DNA of 38,160 nt from Candidatus Zipacnadia bacterium (GTDB taxonomy: Bacteria; Armatimonadota; Zipacnadia; Zipacnadales; UBA11051), in NCBI GenBank assembly GCA_029821145.1, contig JALGTY010000010.1:1-38160 (forward strand). The letters are read 5' to 3'. The notes beneath the pieces are model-generated. The model saw only the letters and a list, made by a program, of their open reading frames with translations. It had not been told where the DNA came from and ran no database searches. A program made the position numbers and the translations under genes. Within the stretch, counting starts at the first letter, position 1; every line of letters starts with the position of its first letter. Below, piece by piece: positions 26,133-33,426 of this stretch.

Positions 26133-27141
26133 TGTGGCTACCTTGATCGGAACTGGCCGACTTGGCCACGTGCTCGCGCAAGGCATGGGTGAGCTCGTGC
26201 AGTTCGAAGACATAACCGAACATGGTGCTGGTTTTCCAAAGCGCATACTCTAGATTCAACTCGCCGACCGCGGATTCCTTGTTCTCTATCGCCACGCAGC
26301 CGCCGCGCACCGCCGAGCACATGTAGCCCTTGCGGCTCATGTCAGCCATGCCGCAAGGCGAGAACCACAAGCACCAGTTCAGCGCCCAGCCGGTGTAGAT
26401 GATGTGATCTATGCCGCGATTCTTTAGCAGGCGGTGCAATTGCCACGGGTGCAGTGCGATGATGTCGTCGCCCTGCGGGATGAGTTCTTCGGGCAGTGTG
26501 AATTTGTGGGGCGGGACATTGGGCGGGTTCTGACGCGGCAGGTCGAATACGTCTCTGGTGTGCTGGGCCTTCCACGGCGGCTTTCCCTCGATGAGATCCT
26601 GGTCAGGCGGCGGGGGATCGCCGGCTTCCTTGACGCACCTGTCCCAGATGGGAGCATCTGTATCGAATCTCTTGCCCATGCCGACGTGTGCGACCAGCAT
26701 GCCGGCATTACGGGCGGCCTGAATGAGTCTGGGCATGCGGAAGGTTACCACGTCCATGGTACGAGGCACCCATTCGACGGTGCCCAAGTAGGCGGGGTTC
26801 TGGCAGTCAGGGCCGAATTCGCTATCAGGTGTCAGGCCGCGGTCGGGGAAGTGCATCAAGGCCAGGCAGCAGCGTGAGAGGTCCAGTTGGCGGACCTCGG
26901 AGTCCCAGCCATTGAAGCCGAGGGCGGCCGCATCCCATTTGGAGAAGTCGGCGGGGTAGTGGCGATACATGTGCCACGGCAAGCTGATCGTTGTCGTGTT
27001 GGCCTCTTTGGGCTTCTGAGTGTCAGCCGTCTGTGGCTTGGCTGCCCTGCTTGGTCCCCCGCCCCTGTAGGTGGCGCCGACGGTGGCAAACAGCAAAGCA
27101 AAGCAGAGCGCGAAAAGAAGTTTTGTAAGTCCCTTAGACAT
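26005..27141 (-). CDS. Isochorismatase-fold hydrolase paralogue A, with signal peptide
   Basis: This 378-residue protein starts at ATG 27141 behind GGAGAG; residues 1-23 (LTKLLFALCFALLFATVGA) are a signal peptide. The cysteine-hydrolase fold is visible: 'MPRLIQAARNAGMLVAHVG', then 'LLKNRGIDHIIYTGWALNWC' with the catalytic Cys at 257. The positions that usually hold the catalytic Asp and Lys appear to be His97 (LALMHF) and His231 (IALHPW), by eye alignment. It is close to paralogue B at 27179-28066 up to about residue 333; the last 45 residues have no counterpart and overlap the next gene by 128 bases, suggesting a lost stop or frameshift. The substrate is unknown. Confidence 0.78.
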   Translation of the reverse strand: MSKGLTKLLFALCFALLFATVGATYRGGGPSRAAKPQTADTQKPKEANTTTISLPWHMYRHYPADFSKWDAAALGFNGWDSEVRQLDLSRCCLALMHFPDRGLTPDSEFGPDCQNPAYLGTVEWVPRTMDVVTFRMPRLIQAARNAGMLVAHVGMGKRFDTDAPIWDRCVKEAGDPPPPDQDLIEGKPPWKAQHTRDVFDLPRQNPPNVPPHKFTLPEELIPQGDDIIALHPWQLHRLLKNRGIDHIIYTGWALNWCLWFSPCGMADMSRKGYMCSAVRGGCVAIENKESAVGELNLEYALWKTSTMFGYVFELHELTHALREHVAKSASSDQGSHNEQAGCLTMPLGAPLRVGHLPPAGDGHVRRTVRLAVPQSRRP

Positions 27142-27178
27142 TGGTAGCTCTCCGATCGTTTCGTACGGCTGCTGACAT

Positions 27179-28066
27179 TCACGCATCTGTGTCTTGGACG
27201 GCGTATTGGCGTAGGGCATGGGTGAACTCGTGCAAGTCGAAGATGTAGCCGAACATGGTGCTGGTCTTCCATAGGGCGTATTCCAGATTCAACTCGCCGA
27301 CCGCCGATTCCCGGTTCTCTATCGCAACGCAGCCACCGCGCACCGCCGAGCACATGTAGCCCTTGCGGCTCATGTCAGACATGCCGCAGGGGGAGAACCA
27401 CAAGCACCAGTTCAGCGCCCAGCCGCAGTAGATGATGTGATCTATGCCTCGATTGTTCAGCAGGCGGTGCAATTGCCAGGGGTGCTGTGCGACGATGTCA
27501 TCGCCCTGTGGCAGGAAGATATCTGGGAGGGAGAATTCGTGTGGCGGGACCTTCTTAGGCCCCTTGCGCGGCAGATCGAATACATCGCGCTGATGTTTGG
27601 CTTTCCACTTCGGGGCTCTGTCGGCCAACACGTCTTCGTCGGGTGGGGGCGGGTCACCGGCCTCGTGAGAACACTTTTCCCAGATTGCACCTTGGGTATA
27701 TGGCGGGCCGCTGACGCCCACCTGCGCGACCTGCAGACCGGCATCGCGGGCCGCTTGTATCAGGCGTGGCATGCGAGAAGTCACTACGTCCATCAAACGA
27801 GGCACCCACTCGATAGTGCCGAGAGCGTTCGGATTCGGGCAATCCGGCCCCCACTCCTTATCAGGGGTGAGGCCGGCATCGGTGAAGTGCATCAGCGCCA
27901 GACAGGTGCGGGCGAGGTCCAAGTCGCGCACCTTCGAATCCCATCCCTTGAAGCCGGCGGCAGCAGCATCCCAGAGCGAGAAATCCGCCGGGTAATGGCG
28001 GTACATATGCCAGGGAACCTGAATAGTCATCTTCTTTGCCGGTTTGGTCTTTTTCTTTCGGGTCAT
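27179..28066 (-). CDS. Isochorismatase-fold hydrolase paralogue B, cytoplasmic
   Basis: This 295-residue protein starts at ATG 28066 behind GGAGTG, with a basic N-terminus (MTRKKKTKPAKK) and no signal peptide. In-frame codons further upstream overlap the divergent gene and are not homologous to paralogue A. The fold markers are 'LARTCLALMHF' with His60, 'VAQHPWQLHRLL' with His195, and the Cys221 motif 'CGWALNWCLWFSPCG'. It is the first gene of the minus-strand unit. Canonical family members cleave vinyl ethers or amides (isochorismatase, nicotinamidase, N-carbamoylsarcosine amidase). The residue swaps make none of these a safe assignment. Confidence 0.8.
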   Translation of the reverse strand: MTRKKKTKPAKKMTIQVPWHMYRHYPADFSLWDAAAAGFKGWDSKVRDLDLARTCLALMHFTDAGLTPDKEWGPDCPNPNALGTIEWVPRLMDVVTSRMPRLIQAARDAGLQVAQVGVSGPPYTQGAIWEKCSHEAGDPPPPDEDVLADRAPKWKAKHQRDVFDLPRKGPKKVPPHEFSLPDIFLPQGDDIVAQHPWQLHRLLNNRGIDHIIYCGWALNWCLWFSPCGMSDMSRKGYMCSAVRGGCVAIENRESAVGELNLEYALWKTSTMFGYIFDLHEFTHALRQYAVQDTDA

Positions 28067-28226
28067 ATCGCGATCACTCCAGGGTCGTCGAAAGGTTCGA
28101 TACGTTCGCAAGCTGGTTTGTCTGATAAGAAGATTAGCACTCTGCCAGCAAACACACAAGGCCGTGTTGCGCAGGTTGCCCCGGCGGTCGTGGAGAATGA
28201 GTATGGGACCAGGAGGGAGGCACCGG
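28067..28226. promoter_or_regulatory. Divergent intergenic control region of the carbohydrate locus
   Basis: These 160 bases separate the minus-strand unit (start 28066) from the plus-strand unit (start 28227), so promoters for both should lie here. I could not pick a convincing -35/-10 pair or a perfect operator palindrome. A weak GTTTGtCTG / CCAGCAAAC inverted pair is present near 28117-28155. Confidence 0.4.
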
Positions 28227-29351
28227 ATGCCAGAGACCGAATCTGACAAGATCTTCCCGACCGATGTGCTGTCGAAGAGAGAGCGGGTGGAGAGGACACT
28301 CAACCTCGAGCCGGTGGACCGCGTGGCGATTCATGAGCAGCTTAGCTGGAACCCCGGCGTTATCTCGATGTACACAGGTAGAGAAATCGAAGGGTTCAAC
28401 TACACGTACAAGGACATCTGCGAAGTCATCAGGCAAACCCTCGACACTTGCTTTCAAGCCCACGACCCACTCGGAACTGACTTGATAACAGACGAAGACG
28501 GCTTCGAGATACAGAACGATAACTGGAACTGGTGGATAGCGAAGCGGCCGTTTGATGATGTTGCGGGTGCCCGCGAGTATCTGCTTCGCAAGACCGACCA
28601 GATGCAGAACGCTGAAATTGACGATGAGCAGGTGCGCGAAGAATTCTATCAGCGGCAGAACGAACTGAAAAGGCTCGTCGGCGGGACGGTAATTATCCCC
28701 GGGGCCCGGTTCGGCCTGGAAGAATGCTGGTGGGCGCTGGGGCTGACGCTTTTTTCCTACCTGTATGCAGACGATCCCGGTGTCGTCTCCGCATACATCG
28801 AGACCTATGCGAGAAGTGAAATCCGCCGGATCCATGCCATCGCCGACCGCGACTTTTCGCCTGTGGCCTGCATCTTCGCCGACTGGGGCACCAAGCAGGG
28901 CCCGATGTTCAGCCCCGAGTTTCTGCACAAAGAACACTTCCCCTACCTACGGCAGGTGATCGAAACCTGGCACAGCCACGGCATCAAAGTACTGTATCAC
29001 AATGATGGCAACTGGAAGAAACTCATCCCGGATCTTGTGGACTGCGAAGTGGACGGGTTCAGTTGTACGGAGCCATCGGTCGGCATGGATATCGTTGAGC
29101 TGAAGAACGCCTGGCCGGGGCATGCCTGGATGCGCGGGATAGACGGCGTTGACCTGATGGAACGCGGCACGCCTGAGCAAGTGCGCCGAGAAGTGCACAG
29201 GCAAATCGAGGAAACCAACGCTCTGCAGACCGGAGGGCTGTTGATTGGCACTGCCAGCGAAATCAACCCGCCAATTAGGCCCGAGAACTTCCGCGCCATG
29301 ATCGAGGCAGTGGGGGAACTGCGGAACCCGGACTTCGCCTCTGACAAGTGA
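28227..29351 (+). CDS. URO-D-family (methyltransferase-like) protein 1
   Basis: This 374-residue protein starts at ATG 28227 behind AGGAGGG (28211-28217). An in-frame start at 28044 would extend through the divergent promoter region. The opening 'KRERVERTLNLEPVDRVAI' and the barrel pattern ('YLYADDPGVVSAYIETYAR', 'GIKVLYHNDGN', 'GFSCTEPSVGMDI') are those of the uroporphyrinogen decarboxylase/MtaA fold. True heme-pathway residues (the RQAGRY loop) are absent. The zinc-binding HxCG of corrinoid methyltransferases is replaced by H258-x-D-G, and no C-terminal Cys matches the second zinc ligand. It is probably not a heme enzyme; a sugar-related role is inferred from context. First gene of the plus-strand unit. 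Confidence 0.85.
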   Translation: MPETESDKIFPTDVLSKRERVERTLNLEPVDRVAIHEQLSWNPGVISMYTGREIEGFNYTYKDICEVIRQTLDTCFQAHDPLGTDLITDEDGFEIQNDNWNWWIAKRPFDDVAGAREYLLRKTDQMQNAEIDDEQVREEFYQRQNELKRLVGGTVIIPGARFGLEECWWALGLTLFSYLYADDPGVVSAYIETYARSEIRRIHAIADRDFSPVACIFADWGTKQGPMFSPEFLHKEHFPYLRQVIETWHSHGIKVLYHNDGNWKKLIPDLVDCEVDGFSCTEPSVGMDIVELKNAWPGHAWMRGIDGVDLMERGTPEQVRREVHRQIEETNALQTGGLLIGTASEINPPIRPENFRAMIEAVGELRNPDFASDK

Positions 29352-29484
29352 GGGGCGGTGAGCCGATGAGAGGCTGGCCGGCAGCGGGTGCAGGGCCGAT
29401 GAAGGTTGAGCGACAAGGCTGTAGAAGTACACGGAGTAAGTCATGGGCTCTTCACACGAAGTTGCTCTCCGGAGGGGCAAAGGG

Positions 29485-30270
29485 ATGGCCAATAATAGCG
29501 TGAAATTCTCAGTGTTTACCAAGCCGTGGAAGATGGAGTTGAATGAGTTGGGGAAGTTCGTCAGCGGGCTGGGATTCGATGGAATCGAGTTGCCCGTGCG
29601 GGATGAATATCAAGTGCCGCCGGACAAAGTGGAACAACTGCCGGCGGCGGCGAAGGTGTTGGCTGACTACGGCGTCGAAATTTGCAGCATCGCCGGGCCC
29701 ACCGATGAAAGGACCATCGCAGCGTGCGCTGAGGCAGGGGTGCCGACCATTCGGGTCTGTGTATCGGTCGGTGAGGACGGATACCTGGCGACGGAAGCGC
29801 GGGTGCAGAAGGAATACGACGAACTGGTGCCGATGCTGGACAGTTACGGCGTGCGGATCGGCGTGCAGAACCACTGCAACAACTGTGTCGCCAATGCGGT
29901 GGGCACACTGCGGCTGATCGAGAAGTACGATCCGAAGCATGTCGGCGCTGTGTGGGACCCGGCTCACTGCGCGCTGGACGGAGAGATCCCCGAGATTGCA
30001 GTGGATGTGCTTTGGTCGCACCTGTGCATGGTGAATCTGAAGAACGGCATCTGGCAGCGCACCAACGGGCCGGAGGCGGAAGTTGCTGAATGGCAATCGT
30101 ACTGGACCAGTGGGCGACAAGGGCTGGCGTCGTGGCCTCGGGTGGCGGAACTGCTTATGCAACGCGGCTGGCAGGGCGTTGTGTGCCTGTGTGCCGAGTA
30201 TAGTGACCATGACGAGGTTGAACGGCTGATCGCTGAAGATATGGCTTTCGCGAGGCCGCTGTTTGAATGA
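29485..30270 (+). CDS. IolE-like sugar isomerase/epimerase (AP endonuclease 2 fold)
   Basis: This 261-residue protein starts at ATG 29485 behind GGAGGGG; an ATG at 29443 is an alternative. The TIM barrel shows 'LGKFVSGLGFDGIELPV', 'VLADYGVEICSIAG', 'VGAVWDPAHCALDGE', 'LCMVNLKNGIW' and 'CLCAEYSD'. These carry the Asp, His and Glu metal ligands of xylose isomerase-like TIM barrels. The first ligand, usually Glu in an 'ENH' motif, is Gln128 here (IGVQNHCNN). It may isomerise or dehydrate a keto-sugar or inosose. It ends 12 bases before the next start, with GGAGGAGG in the gap, so it is tightly linked to the oxidoreductase that follows. Confidence 0.85.
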   Translation: MANNSVKFSVFTKPWKMELNELGKFVSGLGFDGIELPVRDEYQVPPDKVEQLPAAAKVLADYGVEICSIAGPTDERTIAACAEAGVPTIRVCVSVGEDGYLATEARVQKEYDELVPMLDSYGVRIGVQNHCNNCVANAVGTLRLIEKYDPKHVGAVWDPAHCALDGEIPEIAVDVLWSHLCMVNLKNGIWQRTNGPEAEVAEWQSYWTSGRQGLASWPRVAELLMQRGWQGVVCLCAEYSDHDEVERLIAEDMAFARPLFE

Positions 30271-30282
30271 GGAGGAGGATTG

Positions 30283-31251
30283 ATGAGCCTGACCGACAAA
30301 GTATGCGTAGCCATGATTGGGGCCGGTGGTATGGCCAACAGTGTGCACTACCCATCGCTGGCATCGTTCGATGATGTGGAAATTGCAGCGATTTGCGACC
30401 TGAGCGAAGAGCGCCTCAACGAAACGGCCGACAAATACGAGGTGCAGGCCCGCTACGCGGATTACCAGAAAATGATCGAAGAGGTAGCGCCCGACGCGGT
30501 CTATGCCATAGGCCAGCCGCATTTCATGTACGACGTGTGGGTGTGGTGCCTGCAGCAGGGGCAGAATCTCTATATCGAAAAGCCGATGGGGCTTTCCATC
30601 CATCAGGCTCGCAATCTTGCCTGGCTGGCGGAGCAGAACGATTGTATCACGCAGGTGAGCTTCCAGCGGCGCTGCAACCCGCTGCTGGTCAAGCTGCACC
30701 AGGAATGCCTCAAGCGAGGGCCGATGCTGCACGCGGTGTGCCAGTTCTACAAATGCGCCACCACACCGATGCTGGGGGCGCGCGATCACATGATGGATGA
30801 TGGTGTCCATGCCATTGATACGCTGCGGTGGATGTGTGGTGGGGAAGTCCTGCGCATCCAGAGCGTAACGCGACAGATAGATGTGCCCGACATTAACTTC
30901 ATCATGGCCATGCTGGATTTCGACAACGGCGCTACCGGCATAATGATGACAAGCTGGGCAAGCGGGCGGCGCGTTTTTCGGGTGGAGATGCATGCGCCCG
31001 GTATCTGCGCAGAGGGCAATCCGGAGACTAACGGATATGTTTATGCCGATGGCGACACCGAGGGCGTCGAATATGACGCGAAAGAGGTTGCAGGAAGCGA
31101 CCAGGCGTACGTTTACGGAGGCTTTCAAGCGAAGAGCCGGGATTTCATAGATGCCGTAAAGAAGGGCCGACAGCCGCAATCCAGCTTCTCCGACGCCATC
31201 AATACTATGGAAGTGGCGGAAAGAATCCTGGCGCAGGCGCTGCTGGGTTAG
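30283..31251 (+). CDS. Gfo/Idh/MocA-family oxidoreductase 1
   Basis: This 322-residue protein starts at ATG 30283 behind GGAGGAGG (30271-30278); the TTG at 30280 is less likely. The Rossmann motif is 'VAMIGAGGMANSVHYPSL', followed by 'IAAICDLSEERL' and 'YIEKPMGLSIHQA', the EKP motif whose Lys contacts the sugar. The catalytic stretch 'DDGVHAIDTLRWM' supplies His and Asp. It is a NAD(P)-dependent dehydrogenase of a sugar, amino sugar or cyclitol, and is likely to feed a keto-intermediate to the isomerase or the aminotransferase. Cytoplasmic. Confidence 0.92.
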   Translation: MSLTDKVCVAMIGAGGMANSVHYPSLASFDDVEIAAICDLSEERLNETADKYEVQARYADYQKMIEEVAPDAVYAIGQPHFMYDVWVWCLQQGQNLYIEKPMGLSIHQARNLAWLAEQNDCITQVSFQRRCNPLLVKLHQECLKRGPMLHAVCQFYKCATTPMLGARDHMMDDGVHAIDTLRWMCGGEVLRIQSVTRQIDVPDINFIMAMLDFDNGATGIMMTSWASGRRVFRVEMHAPGICAEGNPETNGYVYADGDTEGVEYDAKEVAGSDQAYVYGGFQAKSRDFIDAVKKGRQPQSSFSDAINTMEVAERILAQALLG

Positions 31252-31313
31252 ACCGCCCCAGACATTGGAGAATGTGAACGGACGCCTAACACTATCGAAG
31301 TGAGGTAATCGAG

Positions 31314-32384
31314 ATGGCAAAGTATCGGTCGTTGCTGCTGGGCTGCGGGCCCAGAGCCAGAGAGCACGTGGATGTATATCGAGAAATCCCCAATATGGAG
31401 ATGGTGGCCTGCTGTGACCTGATCGAGGACCGGCGGGAGGAATTCAGGAGTACGTTTGGGATTCCTGAGGCTTACGATGACTATGAGAAAGCACTGGCCG
31501 AGGTGCAGCCGGACGTCGTGCACGCAGTGACTCAACCGGCGCGACGGGTCTGGGAGGCCGAATGTGCCGCTGCTGCCGGTGTCAAGGCGGTGATATTGGA
31601 AAAGCCGATGGCCGTTATGCCCTCGGAAATAGTCGCTCTGGACGAAATCCAGCAGCGCACCGGGATGGAGATGATCGTCAACTGCCAGCGGCGCTACTTC
31701 CCGCAGTTTCGCGATGGTGTTATCCGCGACATCGTGGCAGAAAAGATCGGAGATTTGTACTTCGTCCGCGCCAGTGCCAAGGGCAACTCGATGTCCATGG
31801 GGCCGCACATGATGGACCTGCTGATGCTGTTTCTGGATGAAGCGCAGCCGGAGTCGGTATGGGCGATGGGCTATGATATCGTGGAGGAGGGCTATCAGGC
31901 GTACCACCGCTCGCCGGAGCGGCTGCTGGCTGAATACTGGTTCCCCAATGATGTGCGTGTCATCTTCGACTGTGACGCGGATTGCCTGGGCACGCCCGGG
32001 GAGGAATCGTTCTGGATGCATCTGCATTTCGACTTCCTGGGTAGCAACGGTCGCCTGTATCTAACCCAGAACAAAGGCTACTGGTATCAGAGCGAGGGGA
32101 TGGCTGAGCCGGAGCATGGTGAGAGCAGTTGGGATAGCCAGGGCTTGGCCGGACAGCGGGACTTCACGGCGGCGGTGGCGGAGGCCCTCGACGGTGGCAA
32201 GCCGCACCTGAACCGGTTTGAGGTCGGCAAGGCGGCCTTCAATGCACTCATCGGTGCGCAGCAGTCCATTTACGAAGGGCGCAGAATTGATTTTCCGCAT
32301 ACCTTCACCGATGAACAATGGACGGAGTTGCGGGAAGAGCTGAAGGCGGATCAGGCGCGCGGCACAAGGCTGCACAGAAGCTGA
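31314..32384 (+). CDS. Gfo/Idh/MocA-family oxidoreductase 2
   Basis: This 356-residue protein starts at ATG 31314 behind TGAGGT. The N-terminal Rossmann motif 'SLLLGCGPRAREHVDVY' is a variant (GCGPRA). 'VILEKPMAVMPSE' carries the conserved Lys, and 'SMSMGPHMMDLLMLFLDE' the His and Asp. It is clearly diverged from oxidoreductase 1, so the two probably act on different intermediates or in opposite directions. It lies 62 bases after the first oxidoreductase and 31 bases before the second URO-D-like gene. Confidence 0.9.
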   Translation: MAKYRSLLLGCGPRAREHVDVYREIPNMEMVACCDLIEDRREEFRSTFGIPEAYDDYEKALAEVQPDVVHAVTQPARRVWEAECAAAAGVKAVILEKPMAVMPSEIVALDEIQQRTGMEMIVNCQRRYFPQFRDGVIRDIVAEKIGDLYFVRASAKGNSMSMGPHMMDLLMLFLDEAQPESVWAMGYDIVEEGYQAYHRSPERLLAEYWFPNDVRVIFDCDADCLGTPGEESFWMHLHFDFLGSNGRLYLTQNKGYWYQSEGMAEPEHGESSWDSQGLAGQRDFTAAVAEALDGGKPHLNRFEVGKAAFNALIGAQQSIYEGRRIDFPHTFTDEQWTELREELKADQARGTRLHRS

Positions 32385-32415
32385 AAGCGATGGTGGTTGT
32401 GCAGGAGGTAGCCGC

Positions 32416-33402
32416 ATGAGCGTTGATGACACCAACCTGATGAGAGCCCTGCGCGGCGAGTCGACGAAGCGCGTTCCGTTCTGGGAAGTCTGGTTTGCCA
32501 TGGGGGGGTTGGCTGAATATGTGCTCGGGGAGCCGATAGCCGACCTGGCTGATGAGATCGCCTTTGCTCGCTGCATGGGCTGGGAAGAGCTTCGGATTCC
32601 GGTCCCCGCGCGTCGTCTCGGCTCGACCACGGCCATTGCGTCGGACGGCAGCTCCCACTATGTCCAGGGCGGGCGCGTGAACCTCGATGACCTATACGCC
32701 CAGCCAGACCCCGACTGGAGCGCAGCGGCTGAAGCGGCTCAGGAGCGCATACATGTAGCCCGCGAGGAGGGTATGGTGACCATCGCCTATCTGCCCTGGG
32801 CCTTCCATGCGGTGTGTACCGCTCTGGGGCTGGGGAACTTCGGCCTACTGGCCTACGATGATCCGGAATACATTGGTGCCATGTTCGACTGGGTAGAGGA
32901 GGGCACGCGGCAGGCGATTGCTGAGGTGGTAATTCCGCTGGGCATTGACGTGGTGCTGATAGACGGGGATTGCGCCTTCAAGAGCGGGCTGATGACTAAC
33001 CCGCGCATGTTTCGGGATCTGGTCTTTGAGCGCACTCGCGATACGGTAGCCGCACTACGCCAGGCGGGGATCATCTACACGCTACACAGTGACGGCAAGG
33101 CGGATGATCTGCTGCCGCTGCTGATCGAACTTGGCTTCAGCGCGTTCCACGGAGTAGAGGCGGCAGCAAATGATCTGGGCGACATCAAACGCCGCTTCGG
33201 CCGCGACATTACGCTGATGGGCAACATGGACGTAGTCTTCTTGACCCACGCCACTGTCGCTGAGGTGCGCGCTGCTACCGAGCGGATGCTTACTACCGGT
33301 ATGGAGGGCGGGCGCTACGTGGCCGCCTGCAATACCAGCCCGCTGGACTACATACCCTATGAGAACTACCTGGCCATGGTGGACGTGATCCAGAATTTGT
33401 GA
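32416..33402 (+). CDS. URO-D-family (methyltransferase-like) protein 2
   Basis: This 328-residue protein starts at ATG 32416 behind AGGAGG (32403-32408). The barrel reads 'LMRALRGESTKRVPFWEVW', 'YLPWAFHAVCTALGLGNFGL', 'YTLHSDGKADDLLPLLIELG' and 'GNMDVVFL'. As in protein 1, the metal motif is HxDG (H224) instead of HxCG. The C-terminal 'AACNTSPLDYIPYENY' has a Cys near the position of the second zinc ligand. Sequence similarity to protein 1 is low, so they are separate subfamilies, not a recent duplication. The function is unknown; heme synthesis is unlikely in this context. Confidence 0.85.
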   Translation: MSVDDTNLMRALRGESTKRVPFWEVWFAMGGLAEYVLGEPIADLADEIAFARCMGWEELRIPVPARRLGSTTAIASDGSSHYVQGGRVNLDDLYAQPDPDWSAAAEAAQERIHVAREEGMVTIAYLPWAFHAVCTALGLGNFGLLAYDDPEYIGAMFDWVEEGTRQAIAEVVIPLGIDVVLIDGDCAFKSGLMTNPRMFRDLVFERTRDTVAALRQAGIIYTLHSDGKADDLLPLLIELGFSAFHGVEAAANDLGDIKRRFGRDITLMGNMDVVFLTHATVAEVRAATERMLTTGMEGGRYVAACNTSPLDYIPYENYLAMVDVIQNL

Positions 33403-33426
33403 GGATAGGAATTAGTGAGGTCTAGA

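Noticed and set aside
26180-26200. HELTH / HEFTH motif near the end of both isochorismatase-like proteins, as a zinc protease site
   Set aside because: The rest of each protein follows the cysteine-hydrolase fold and no third zinc ligand or peptidase context is visible; it is probably a helix of that fold, though its conservation in both copies is worth remembering.
28227-29351. Assigning the first URO-D-fold protein as hemE
   Set aside because: The heme-pathway Arg-rich loop is missing and the neighbours are sugar enzymes, not tetrapyrrole genes.
29509-31320. 603-codon open frame on the minus strand
   Set aside because: It runs antisense to the isomerase and oxidoreductase genes, both of which have clear motifs and ribosome-binding sites; its translation is His/Pro/Arg-rich noise.
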